Below, one piece after another: positions 17,856 through 26,079 of a DNA stretch of 57,311 bases. The first letter of the stretch is position 1. Each line of letters begins with the position of its first letter. Made by a program: the position numbers and the translations under genes. The notes under the pieces are model-generated. The model did not search any database. It saw only the letters and a program-made list of their open reading frames with translations, and was not told the origin of the DNA. The DNA comes from Thermoplasmata archaeon (GTDB lineage Archaea; Thermoplasmatota; Thermoplasmata; Lutacidiplasmatales; UBA184): the NCBI GenBank assembly GCA_027314165.1, contig DAHVCH010000001.1, positions 172,590 to 229,900 of the forward strand. Reading direction: 5' to 3'.

Positions 17856-18701
17856 ATGGAGGTAGGACCTAACCCTTCCTCCTGCCCATTGCCGTCCGGA
17901 CCGCTGAACGAACTCTTCAAGGGCCGCCGCTCGGAGCCCGAGCAGAAGGCGCTGCGGGAGGAGATGCGCCACCGCCTCCACCCGATCACCTGCCGCATAT
18001 GCCGGCAAGAGCTCGCCTACTTCCGCGACGTTGGCCGCTTCCCCCTCGAGGAGGAGGAAGTGCAGGGCGCCTACCTGCAAGGGCGTGGATACCGGTTCCT
18101 TCTCACCGTGTGGTGGGGGCGGGTCTCCGACCACCTCCCGGGGGACCTGAAGGAGATGCCGGCGGTCTCGAGCTACTACCGACACATGTCCTTCCACCTT
18201 GGGGTCCGGACCGAGCGTGAGGGCGCTGCCCCTCCGGCTGGCCCGAGCTACCTCGCCCGATCGGGAGGCTTCACGAGCTCTCCCGACGCGGCGCCGGCCC
18301 CCCCGGCCGGACCGAGCCCCCCCTCGCCGACCCCAATGATTCCCGGCTTCCACGTGGTCATCCCCGTCCCGATGCCGGAGGATTCGGAAGGGGCCTCATG
18401 GAGCCCCGCGCGCGTCGAGTCCCCACCCCGTGTCGAGCGGACGGTCCTGCGGATGGCCAAGACCATGGTCGAGCTGGACGAGCTTTCCTCGCGCCCTCTC
18501 CGAACGGGCTCTCTCGGGGCGAGCTCACGCTCGTCGATGTGCTCCGCGTCCCAGACCAACGCCCAGGCCGCCTCCCGCGACCGGGAGCTGCTGGGCCGCG
18601 CGGCCGGGGCTTCCTCCGGAGCGGGAGGGTACGCCATGCGAATGTCCCCACCCCAGCCCCCGGAGCCGAGGCGGCGCAAGCCGTCCGTGCGCCCGTCGTA
18701 G
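17856..18701 (+). CDS. Unknown protein with a CxxC motif and Pro/Ser-rich tail
   Basis: A 281-residue reading frame. The first ~120 residues look like a folded domain: ELFKGRRSEPEQKALREEMRHRLHP, then TCRICRQELAYFRDVGRF (one CxxC, perhaps half a zinc site), and YRFLLTVWWGRVSDHLPGD. From ~residue 130 on it is rich in P, S, A and G, with a short helical piece (RVERTVLRMAKTMVELDELS). The folded part has convincing codon use; the tail is less certain and might be affected by a frameshift. I do not recognise the family. The following 213 bases (18702-18914) hold nothing identifiable. Confidence 0.5.
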   Translation: MEVGPNPSSCPLPSGPLNELFKGRRSEPEQKALREEMRHRLHPITCRICRQELAYFRDVGRFPLEEEEVQGAYLQGRGYRFLLTVWWGRVSDHLPGDLKEMPAVSSYYRHMSFHLGVRTEREGAAPPAGPSYLARSGGFTSSPDAAPAPPAGPSPPSPTPMIPGFHVVIPVPMPEDSEGASWSPARVESPPRVERTVLRMAKTMVELDELSSRPLRTGSLGASSRSSMCSASQTNAQAASRDRELLGRAAGASSGAGGYAMRMSPPQPPEPRRRKPSVRPS

Positions 18702-18914
18702 GCCCAACCCGGGCCCCGCACGAGCCGTGTCGGCGCTCCGATCCGGTCACCCGTTCACAAGGGGCCGACCCCGGCCTTCGCGGACCTCTCGGTTCTGCCA
18801 GGTCAGGCATTACGGGTGAGGGCCCCATCTCGGGTCCCGGCCGCGGCTCGCGGGAACCCCCCCAGGATCGCGCGCACGGGCTTCGGCGTAGGAGCGCGGT
18901 CGATCCGCACGAGC

Positions 18915-20215
18915 TCAGAGAGAAGAATGCCCGCCGGGGACGGCCCCCGCAATCTCTCGCGGGCGTACCGGGGCGGTGATGGCGTCCACTTCGGTTCCCC
19001 ACGCGGCGGAGCAGCCGCGTTTCATCTCCTCCGCGTCGAGAAGGATGGCGTCGCGGAGACGGGATCGCTCCGTCTCGGGCGCTCGGGGGAGTTCGGCGAC
19101 CCGCTTGCGAAGGAGCATCAGCTTTCGTCGGTCCCCTGAGCCCACAGCCGCCCCGGCGGGAGCCGCGGCCGGAAGGGGCTGCGGGACGGCTCCGGCGGCC
19201 TCCGCGCGGAGCGGGGCCGGCTGGGGGGGGCCACCGCAGGAGACCATGACGGTGCGACGGTGGCCACGGGAGCGGAGGGGGTGGACGCGGCGACGCCGCC
19301 GGTGGGCGTGGGCATGACCTCCGGCAGAGGGGCCTCCTCGACCCCCATGGGACCCAGGGTCGACACTGCCACGAGAAGGACCACGTATCCTATGAGCGAG
19401 AGGATCCAGCCGAACGAGCCGAACGGCGAGGCGACGAACCCGACAAGGACCAAGATGCCGGCGATGAGGGCAGATGAGGAACCGTAGTGGTCCCGGATGC
19501 GGAGCCCTTCGAGGAGCAATCCGACCGTCGAGAGCAGCAGAAAGAGCGTTCCGACGGCGACGATGATGACCCCGAGCCCCACGGAGCTCTGAGAGAGGCA
19601 GTTGGCGAGCGTGGTGGGGTTCGGTGCATTGCTGGCGCAGTTGGCCAGCGACGCCAACCCGCTCAGCTCGATCACGCCACCGGCGCCGCTCACCAGGCTC
19701 CCGACCGCTCCCAACAGCAGCAAGGTGGACGGGGTTTCGAACGCGCTCTCGATGTTCGCGAGCTTTCGGAAACCCAGGAACAGGAAGGCCCAGGAGATGG
19801 CCGAGATCAGGGCCCCGACGAGCACGATGATCTCGAAGTCCTGGATCAGCGTGAGGAAAGCGGCCAGGACACTGCCCCCGGTCGTAGGAGTAGGGGTGAG
19901 GGCGACAGCGAGCAGCCCCCCGTAGAGGGCGAGCGTCCCCAGGATGGCGGCGATACAGCCGATCTTCAGGAACCGCATCCCGGATCCCTCGTCGGCCTCT
20001 TTCTCACCCACTCCGAACAGGTCGTTCGCGCCGAGACCCGGGGGGATGGGCGCCCCGGTCGCTGGGGGTAAGGAGGAACCGGCAGGGGGAGGGGACGAAG
20101 GGCCCACAGGTCCTTGGGAACTCGGGGGAGCGGGGATGCCCTGACCTTCAGAGGGTGCTCCCCTGCCCGCTTCCGCGCCAGAAAGGGTGTCGGTCAAGGT
20201 CAACTGGCCAGTCAA
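18915..20215 (-). CDS. Pro-rich multi-pass membrane protein with an apparent frameshift at a G8 tract
   Basis: One frame (20215 down to 19118) encodes a Pro-rich N-terminus (PAPPSSQGPVGPSSPPPAGS), then about six membrane segments (ILGTLALYGGLLAVALTPT, IIVLVGALISAISWAFLFLGF, GVIIVAVGTLFLLLSTVGLLLE), but its last ~40 residues turn into Arg/Pro junk. A second frame (19247 down to 18915) picks up with charged, GC3-rich codons: DRRKLMLLRKRVAELPR, SRLRDAILLDAEEMKRG. The switch coincides with eight consecutive G on the plus strand (19223-19230); one extra base restores a single protein of ~430 residues. The start is uncertain, with only TTG codons (20215, 20203, 20197) near a TTTATGC box at ~20225-20231. 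Function unknown. Confidence 0.6.
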
Positions 20216-20310
20216 TTTCTAACGCATAAATCCTGCGTCAAAGTCGAACGGAAGAAAGGTGGCTGGCCCGGGCTGACGCACGGGAACGAGGAAAAGCGGC
20301 GGCGGAATCG

Positions 20311-20523
20311 CTACTTCGCGGGAAGACTGGACTTAGGGACGCGGTAGACGGTTCCCGTACGGTCGATCCGGGAGCTCAGGCGGAGAACCTCCTTCTCGAG
20401 CGCTGCGAGAAGGGCCTCGGCGTGGGCCAGGTCCTTGCAGTGCCCTCCACCCGCTTGCGCGCAAGCCTGGTACGCCTTTCGGAGCTCCGCAAGTGACGGG
20501 GTGGCGCCGACCTTTCCGGCCAT
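20311..20523 (-). CDS. Small protein, function unknown
   Basis: A 70-residue protein from ATG 20523 to TAG 20311, 27 bases after the aldo/keto reductase stop. Codon use is strongly GC3-rich, supporting a real gene. It is helical (LAELRKAYQACAQAGG, HAEALLAALEKEVLRLSSRI) and has two cysteines (residues 21 and 29). No family recognised; it could be a small helical-hairpin protein translated together with the reductase. Confidence 0.5.
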   Translation of the reverse strand: MAGKVGATPSLAELRKAYQACAQAGGGHCKDLAHAEALLAALEKEVLRLSSRIDRTGTVYRVPKSSLPAK

Positions 20524-20549
20524 CGAACGAGCGGAAGCGGAGGAGGATT

Positions 20550-21377
20550 TCAAGCCGACGCTCGCCGCGACGACCGGAAGACGGCCGACACCGCCTCCCG
20601 CTCCTCCGCGTCGAACCACGGTGGGGCCCCCGCCTTCGCGTTCTCCGCCGGCCGACCTCGACGGGCCGTGGCGGGGAGGATGACGTCGACCCGGGGGTCG
20701 GAGAGGATCCACTTGAGGAGGACCTGTCCCCAGGTCTCCACGCCCTTGTGGCGGAGCCGGGGCAGGAGCTCGGGGGGCGGGGGGGTCTGCACCAGGCCAC
20801 CCGCACCCAGAGGTTCCATGACCAGCACCCCCAACCCGAGCTCCTCGGCGAGCGGGAGCAACCGAAGCTCGGCCTCGCGGTCACGAGCGTTGTAGGGGAT
20901 CTGTACCGCGTCGATCTTGCCGCTCTCCATGAGCTTCGCGAGATCGCCGAACGCGTGGGGACGGTAGTGCGTGGCACCCACCTTGCCCACCTGGCCGGTG
21001 GACCGCAGGTCCAGGATCCGGGGCAGCACCTCCTCCACACGTGAGAGGTTGTGGACCTGGTAGAGGTCGATCGCTCCACCGAAGAACTTGAGCGACGCCA
21101 CCATCTGGGCTTCCATCTCCCCGTCCGCGCGCGCCCAGACCTTGGTGGCGACGAACGCCTCCTTCCGGCGTTCGCGGAGCGCGTCGCCCAGCACCCGCTC
21201 GGCCTCCCCGTACATCGGAGAGCTGTCGAAGAGCTGGGCGCCTGAACGAAGCGCCTCCGAGACGAGCTCGTGACGGGCCTTCTCCTCGGCGGACCCTCTA
21301 ACGTCGAAGGTCTTCCACGTCCCCATGCCCACCACCGGAAGGGCCGGTCCTCGACCGCCAAGCGTCCGCGTCTCCAT
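20550..21377 (-). CDS. Aldo/keto reductase
   Basis: A 275-residue NAD(P)H-dependent oxidoreductase with the TIM-barrel catalytic tetrad Asp51 and Tyr56 (FDSSPMYGEAE), Lys79 (VATKVW) and His109 (YQVHNL). The C-terminal cofactor region GVLVMEPLGAGGL and VILPATARR fits NADPH binding, though shorter than the classic RSS/N motif. The substrate is unknown. It is divergent from the small beta-sandwich gene across a G-rich repeat region. Confidence 0.9.
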   Translation of the reverse strand: METRTLGGRGPALPVVGMGTWKTFDVRGSAEEKARHELVSEALRSGAQLFDSSPMYGEAERVLGDALRERRKEAFVATKVWARADGEMEAQMVASLKFFGGAIDLYQVHNLSRVEEVLPRILDLRSTGQVGKVGATHYRPHAFGDLAKLMESGKIDAVQIPYNARDREAELRLLPLAEELGLGVLVMEPLGAGGLVQTPPPPELLPRLRHKGVETWGQVLLKWILSDPRVDVILPATARRGRPAENAKAGAPPWFDAEEREAVSAVFRSSRRASA

Positions 21378-21452
21378 GCCGCCGGGGAGGGTCCTACGTG
21401 GATAAGCTCAGAGAAGGCCCTGCAGAGGGTAGGGAGGGGAGGGCAGAGAGAG

Positions 21453-21488
21453 CAGGGAGGGCAGGGAGGGCAGGGAGGGCAGGGAGGG
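21453..21488 (+). repeat. Four tandem CAGGGAGGG units, G-quadruplex prone
   Basis: Four exact 9-base units sit in the gap between two divergent genes, preceded by similar GGGAGGGG sequence (21430-21442). Runs of three G separated by one or two bases could fold into a G-quadruplex on the plus strand. The rest of 21378-21653 has no gene or clear TATA box. Confidence 0.8.
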
Positions 21489-21653
21489 AGAGCCCGGGGG
21501 ACCCCAGGCGCGGGTCGCCGTTCCCCGGCCGGGTCGAACCCCCCGATCGAGGCTCGCGCCGACCCCGTGCTTGCCGGGGGGGGCCCCTACGGGGCTGGCC
21601 GCCGCTCCGATGGAACCGTCCTCCTTTTGTCCCTGGTGGTCACACATCAGGAC

Positions 21654-22025
21654 ATGCCCATCGCGATCGAGGACCTTCCAAAGGTGATCATCCTCGAGCC
21701 CGGGCGGGGGGTACGGATGGATGTCCGCATGGATTCGCCCTCCTGCGAGATCGACCTGCACATGGACAAGGAGGGGCCCGGGAAGAGCTTCGTGCTCATG
21801 ATCGGCCACAAGAACGGAGAGGTGGTCCAGCGGGTTCGGGTGTCGGGCAGGGCGAAGGTTCTGTTCGACCCGGAAACTCCGGGCGAGTACGTCTTCCTGC
21901 TGACGAACCCGATGGCCGAGCCCGCCGTGGTGCACTGGGAAGTGAGGCCGATGGGCACGCCGGGGGCGCCCAGGACCGCCAAGCGTCCCTCGTCGAAGCG
22001 CGAGCAGGACCCGGCCTACCGGTAG
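21654..22025 (+). CDS. Small beta-sandwich (GOLD-like?) protein
   Basis: A 123-residue protein from ATG 21654 (a GTG at 21636 is also in frame). Alternating beta strands are apparent: KVIILEPGRGVRMDVRM, CEIDLHMDKEGPGKSFVLMIG, VVQRVRVSGRAKVLFDPE, GEYVFLLTNPMAEPAVVHWEV. The closing PGEYVFLLTN resembles the GOLD/emp24 pattern in which an extended beta protein ends 'G.Y.f.f.N', but no signal peptide or membrane anchor is present, so this is only a suggestion. The tail is basic. Its 3' end overlaps the convergent CBS gene by 10 bases. Confidence 0.62.
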   Translation: MPIAIEDLPKVIILEPGRGVRMDVRMDSPSCEIDLHMDKEGPGKSFVLMIGHKNGEVVQRVRVSGRAKVLFDPETPGEYVFLLTNPMAEPAVVHWEVRPMGTPGAPRTAKRPSSKREQDPAYR

Positions 22026-22744
22026 CGGACCGAGGCCGTCGCTCGGGAGACGTGCTCCCGTTCCAGGGAGGTCATGACGTCACCCCTCGTCACAATGCCG
22101 ACCAGGTGCTCGCCGCTCTTGACGGGGAGCCGTTGGATGTGCTTGACCAGCATCCAGCGGAGCGCGGACTCGACCGAGGTGTCCGGAGTGACGGTGATGG
22201 CGGGGGAGGTCATCACGTCCTTCACGTGGAGCCGCTCCAGCACCCCCCTCCACTTCGCACGCCGAACGAGCCTTTCGCGCGACGGGTTGTCGAGCACGTG
22301 GTCGATCACCTCGCTCGCCACGGACAACCCTCCCTGCTGGGCCAGCCCCCGCAGGATGTCCCGCTCGCTGAGGACCCCCTCCAGGCGCGTCCCCCGCACG
22401 ACCGGCAGTCCGGAGATCTGGTGGAAACGAAGGAGCCTGGCGGCGGCGTCCAGCTTGACGTCCCTGCCGGTCGTGACGAGACACGTGGTCATGATGTCCC
22501 GCACGACCAGCTCCTCTCCCGCCGTCAGCTCCTGAGGCCTCTCGACGGGTCCGAGGGTCTGGGACCCGACCTCAAGGTGGGGGATGACCGGGGCAGGGGA
22601 GGCGGCCCCGGAGGGCGGCGGTCCCATCGGGGGATAAGGGATCGGCGCCGGCATCAGGGCCGGCCGACGTGCGGACATCGTCGGTGGGGGCCTTCCAAGG
22701 GCGGCCTCTTCCTCCCCAGGGACTTCACGCCGGGGGAGGCTCAT
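22016..22744 (-). CDS. CBS-pair protein
   Basis: Given from ATG 22744 (242 residues); ATG 22771 and 22678 are alternatives. After a Pro-rich N-terminus come two CBS motifs: VRDIMTTCLVTTGRDVKLDAAARLL with SGLPVVRGTRLEGVLSERDIL, and VKDVMTSPAITVTPDTSVESALRWM with IQRLPVKSGEHLVGIVTRGDVM. A CBS pair binds adenosine nucleotides and regulates a partner or reports energy state; no enzymatic domain is attached. Divergent from the cyclophilin gene. Confidence 0.88.
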   Translation of the reverse strand: MSLPRREVPGEEEAALGRPPPTMSARRPALMPAPIPYPPMGPPPSGAASPAPVIPHLEVGSQTLGPVERPQELTAGEELVVRDIMTTCLVTTGRDVKLDAAARLLRFHQISGLPVVRGTRLEGVLSERDILRGLAQQGGLSVASEVIDHVLDNPSRERLVRRAKWRGVLERLHVKDVMTSPAITVTPDTSVESALRWMLVKHIQRLPVKSGEHLVGIVTRGDVMTSLEREHVSRATASVRYR

Positions 22745-22836
22745 AGCTCGGGCGTGGAACGTGCTTGACACGCCTTCACGGCCGCGCCTCGTGGCTTTAT
22801 CCTCCGAGACCTTTGGCGGAAAAGAGGCGACGACGC

Positions 22837-23304
22837 ATGGCGAATCCCCGGATGACGCTGGAAACGAGCATGGGAACGATCGAGGCCGAGCTCTTCGTGG
22901 ACAAGGCCCCGAAGACCGCGGCGAACTTCCGTACCCTTTCGGAGAAGGGGTTCTACAATGGGCTCGTGTTCCACCGCGTGATCGACGGGTTCATGATCCA
23001 GGGCGGCTGCCCGAAGGGCACCGGCACGGGTGGTCCCGGCTACAACATCCCCGACGAGTTCGGCCCGGGGCTGAAGCACGACAGCGCCGGCGTCTTCTCC
23101 ATGGCCAACGCCGGGCCCAACACCGGCGGGAGCCAGTTCTTCATCACGCTCGCACCCACCCCCTGGCTGGACCGAAAGCACGCCATCTTCGGGAAGGTCA
23201 CGAACGGGATGGACGTCGTGATGCGCATCGGGAAGACCCCGGTGGACGGCAACGACCGCCCGCGCACCGCGGTCAAGATCACGAAGGTCACCATTTCCGG
23301 GTGA
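22837..23304 (+). CDS. Peptidyl-prolyl cis-trans isomerase, cyclophilin type
   Basis: A 155-residue single-domain cyclophilin. Active-site motifs are intact: [13 protein letters not shown] (catalytic Arg, Phe, Gln), [21 protein letters not shown] and [12 protein letters not shown]. Trp in the cyclosporin pocket (TPWLDRKH) is present. Cytoplasmic foldase. A TTTAT box near 22795-22800 and a short leader precede ATG 22837. Confidence 0.95.
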   Translation: MANPRMTLETSMGTIEAELFVDKAPKTAANFRTLSEKGFYNGLVFHRVIDGFMIQGGCPKGTGTGGPGYNIPDEFGPGLKHDSAGVFSMANAGPNTGGSQFFITLAPTPWLDRKHAIFGKVTNGMDVVMRIGKTPVDGNDRPRTAVKITKVTISG

Positions 23305-23361
23305 AGGGCCCGCGATCCGCGCGCCCGACCCCGGCGGGGTCCTCGCGCTCCCGGTCGATGG

Positions 23362-23670
23362 TCAGAGGCCCTCGACCAGCCTTCGGACCTCCGCAAGGTC
23401 CGCGTCGATGCGGGGGACCGTACGGTCCTCCTCCCCAAGGAGCAGGTCGGGGCGCTGGTCCTTCAGGTAGTCGTAGATCCCTTTCCCGGAGAGCCCATCC
23501 ACCCACCGGAGGATCGCCCACTTCGAGCTCTTGGCCACGTGCGGGTACCGCCCCAGGAGCCCGGCCACGCGGTCCTTGACCGAGATCTCTCCGCGCAGCC
23601 AGGCGTCGAGCCGCTCCTGGTCCAGCTCCCGGACCCAGCCGCGGATGATCCTCTCACTGCCTCCGGGCAA
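23362..23670 (-). CDS. Small helical protein, function unknown
   Basis: A 102-residue protein. I place the start at TTG 23670 because GGGAGGT lies six bases before it and no ATG exists in frame before clearly coding sequence. It is helix-rich: ERIIRGWVRELDQERLDAWL, SVKDRVAGLLGRYPHVAKSSKWAILRW (a possible winged-helix-like unit), and a charged C-terminus ADLAEVRRLVEGL. Codon use supports coding. It is divergent from peroxiredoxin. No family recognised. Confidence 0.6.
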   Translation of the reverse strand: MPGGSERIIRGWVRELDQERLDAWLRGEISVKDRVAGLLGRYPHVAKSSKWAILRWVDGLSGKGIYDYLKDQRPDLLLGEEDRTVPRIDADLAEVRRLVEGL

Positions 23671-23725
23671 TCGCGCACCTCCCGGTCCGACGGGCGCCCG
23701 GGATGTGGGCCACTCCAGGGGAGGA

Positions 23726-23732
23726 TGAAATA
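23726..23732 (+). promoter_or_regulatory. TATA-like box of the peroxiredoxin gene
   Basis: TGAAATA-type sequence centred ~26 bases before ATG 23755, consistent with a leaderless transcript. Confidence 0.45.
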
Positions 23733-23754
23733 GGCTGCTCGCCCACCGGCGGAC

Positions 23755-24198
23755 ATGCCGAAGGTGGGGGAGACGGCGCCAGAGTTCGCCTCGGTCGACA
23801 GCGATGGACGCGCCCTTCGTCTCGCAGATCATCGCGGGAAGCAGCGGGTCGTCCTGTACTTCTTCCCCGCCTGCTTCACGCCCGGCTGCGACATCGAGGC
23901 CGGAAAGTTCCGCGACGAGTTCCCCCGCTACAAGGGCAAGGACACCCAGGTGATCGGGGTGTCCAACGACGCTCCCGAGACCGCGAAGAGGTTCAGAGAG
24001 CACTTCCACCTGCCCTTCCCGGTCCTTCCGGACCCGGAAGGCCGCATCATCCAGCTCTACGGCGTGGGGGGATCGGGAGGACGGGCTCGGAGGGTCACGT
24101 TCCTGATCGGGCTCGACGGGAAGGTCGAGGAGGTCGTGGACGACCGGAGCCCCGAGACCCATGTCGTGAAGACCCTGGAGCGGCTGGCTTCGCCCTGA
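23755..24198 (+). CDS. Peroxiredoxin, BCP/PrxQ type
   Basis: A 147-residue thioredoxin-fold peroxidase reducing H2O2 and organic peroxides. The active site reads PACFTPGCDIEAGKFRDEF: Cys45 in TPGC is the peroxidatic cysteine. The usual PrxQ resolving cysteine five residues later is Gly50, so either Cys40 resolves or the enzyme is a 1-Cys type. These are the only two cysteines I see. Cytoplasmic, single gene with its own promoter. Confidence 0.92.
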   Translation: MPKVGETAPEFASVDSDGRALRLADHRGKQRVVLYFFPACFTPGCDIEAGKFRDEFPRYKGKDTQVIGVSNDAPETAKRFREHFHLPFPVLPDPEGRIIQLYGVGGSGGRARRVTFLIGLDGKVEEVVDDRSPETHVVKTLERLASP

Positions 24199-24289
24199 CC
24201 GGGCGAGCCGGCGGAAGCTCGGAACTTCCGGTAGGACCCTCTCTCGGGCCCAGTGCGGGGGGGCGCGTGCAGCGCGACGAGCCGAGGCC

Positions 24290-24835
24290 CTACTTCTTCG
24301 GGGCGAGCTGGCCCTTCCGGCTCGCGATGCTCCGGGCCAGCGAGCCAAAGGCCTCGGCGACCTTGTCGCCGGTCTTCGCGCTGGTCGAAACGATGGGGCT
24401 CTCCCCGAAGGCCCCCGAGGACATGCCGCGCAGCTTCTGCCGGACCTCCTCCATGGTGAAGGCCGGGGTGAGGTCGTTCTTGTTCACGACGAACACCGCG
24501 GGGAACTCGCCCAGGACCTCCTCGGCCGAACGGATCCAGCCGGAGAGAGAGTCCAACGTGTCCGAGCGGGACCCGTCGCAGACGAGGAGGACCCCGTCCG
24601 CCTCCTGGTAGTATGCGGTGTAGATCGAGTCGAAGCGCTCCTGCCCGATAATGTCCCAGATCTGGAGACGGACCTCGAGCGGGCCCTGGGGCGTGTCGAG
24701 CTTCTCGACCCGGGCAGTGACGTTGGTCCCGAGGGTCTCGACGTAGTGCGGGTCGAACATCGAGAACACGTAGCGGCTGATGAGGCTCGTCTTGCCGACG
24801 GCCCCGTCGCCGAGCAGGATGAGCTTCGCCATCAT
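24290..24835 (-). CDS. Ras-like small GTPase
   Basis: A 181-residue G domain, given from the Met pair at 24835/24832; ATG 24910 would add a 25-residue disordered N-terminus. G1 GDGAVGKTS (9-17), switch I Thr (ETLGTN), G3 WDIIGQE (60-66), G4 NKND (118-121) and G5 TSAK (151-154) are all intact; Gln at the Ras-61 position is kept. There is no C-terminal Cys for lipidation. It resembles the Rab/Ras-type GTPases of archaea. It lies just downstream of and in line with the V4R-like/DUF835 gene, suggesting a shared signalling role (inference). Confidence 0.9.
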   Translation of the reverse strand: MMAKLILLGDGAVGKTSLISRYVFSMFDPHYVETLGTNVTARVEKLDTPQGPLEVRLQIWDIIGQERFDSIYTAYYQEADGVLLVCDGSRSDTLDSLSGWIRSAEEVLGEFPAVFVVNKNDLTPAFTMEEVRQKLRGMSSGAFGESPIVSTSAKTGDKVAEAFGSLARSIASRKGQLAPKK

Positions 24836-24938
24836 CCGTCGGGACTTCCCCCCCTCGACGGCGCTCGCCGCTGGGACGACCTTCCCCGCGTCGCCCTTCC
24901 CCTGCCTCATTTCGGTAGAACGCTCCAGGCGACAGCGC

Positions 24939-25976
24939 CTAGTCAAGTTTGCTGTAGGGCTTGAGGGTCCTCAGGAGAAGCGACCGGTCCCCTGAGGAGA
25001 CGCTCCCCTGCGACATCGAAACGAGCAGCTCGCCCTTGCCTTCGGCGAGCATCTCCGCGACGATGGAGAGGAAGTTGCGGGTGGGTTCCACGCCGTTCGC
25101 CTCGAGCAGGAGCGGGACGTCGGTCAGGAGCACGACGCCGCCGGGGACCCGCTTGACGAACTCGTCCACGGTGTTGAGCATCGCTGGGAGGTTCCCGGCC
25201 TCCAGGCTCAGCAGCCCCAGGCTCTCCCCGGGGGTCAGGTCGTAGACGCGGATGTGCGAGAGGTCGCGCCGCGCGCGCAGGGTCTTGCCCTTGTCCGAGG
25301 TGATCGCGAGCCCGCCCCGCCTCTGCGCCTCACCGATGAACAGCGCGAGGGCGTCGGTCTTCGGTCCCTCATCCACGAGGAACGCGCCGGCGGGGGTCTT
25401 CCCCTTGGGGGCCTTCGCGCCCTCCTCCCGGCCCCGGGCCGCGGGCGGGACGGGGGCATGGGGGGGAGGAGGAACGCTCTCGCCGCCCGCGGGGGACACG
25501 TTCCAGCGGAGCTCCACGAGGGCCCGGTCGGACCCGTCGCCGTCCGGAATGAACTTGCCGACGACCCGTCGGTCGATCAGCTCGGAGACCGCGCCGACCA
25601 GGAAGCCCCGGGTGAACTCCATGCGGGTCTCCCGGGGGACCCGGGCGGGCGCCTCGGCCACCCGCGAGAGCTCCAGGGTCAGGTGGTCCGGGCCGTGCTC
25701 CCGTGCTCGGATCTTCGCGAGCCCGATCTGGGCGCAGATGGCGGGGATCACCTCCGCGAGCTCGTTCGCGTCCTTGACCTCGACCTGGCTCTGGACGACC
25801 TGGCCCGCTCCGCAGCGGGCGCCGAAGGCCACCATGACCTCGGCGACCTTGTCCTCGCGCAGGTAGAGACGGAGGGTGTTCTTGAGGAACCCCAGGTCGC
25901 GGCTGGGGAGCGCGAGGTAGTTCGCGCGCGACGGGAGCGGGGTCCGGCCCTTCTCCTCCTCTTCCGGTGGGCCCAT
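24939..25976 (-). CDS. V4R-like domain + DUF835 protein
   Basis: 345 residues from ATG 25976. The N-terminal ~160 residues (LKNTLRLYLREDKVAEVMVAFG, FTRGFLVGAVSELIDRRVVGKF) look like a V4R-type small-molecule/scaffold domain without its conserved cysteines (moderate certainty). A Pro/Lys-rich linker follows. The last ~135 residues match DUF835: GLAITSDKGKTLRARRDLSHIRVYDL, LNTVDEFVKRVPGGVVLLTDVPLLLEANG, ELLVSMSQGSV. DUF835 is a Thermoplasmatota/Thermococci signalling module of unknown biochemistry. The downstream Ras-like GTPase is on the same strand and close. Confidence 0.72.
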   Translation of the reverse strand: MGPPEEEEKGRTPLPSRANYLALPSRDLGFLKNTLRLYLREDKVAEVMVAFGARCGAGQVVQSQVEVKDANELAEVIPAICAQIGLAKIRAREHGPDHLTLELSRVAEAPARVPRETRMEFTRGFLVGAVSELIDRRVVGKFIPDGDGSDRALVELRWNVSPAGGESVPPPPHAPVPPAARGREEGAKAPKGKTPAGAFLVDEGPKTDALALFIGEAQRRGGLAITSDKGKTLRARRDLSHIRVYDLTPGESLGLLSLEAGNLPAMLNTVDEFVKRVPGGVVLLTDVPLLLEANGVEPTRNFLSIVAEMLAEGKGELLVSMSQGSVSSGDRSLLLRTLKPYSKLD

Positions 25977-26079
25977 CCACTCTCGGAGGAGGACGAAGCG
26001 ACATGAACCTATCGTGGGGCCCCGGGCCACCGCCTCGGCGGCCCCCGACCCCCGGTCGTCCCCCCCGGACCCTCCCTCC

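Noticed and set aside
21453-21488. Short CRISPR-like direct repeats
   Set aside because: The unit is 9 bases with no spacers; it is a simple tandem repeat.
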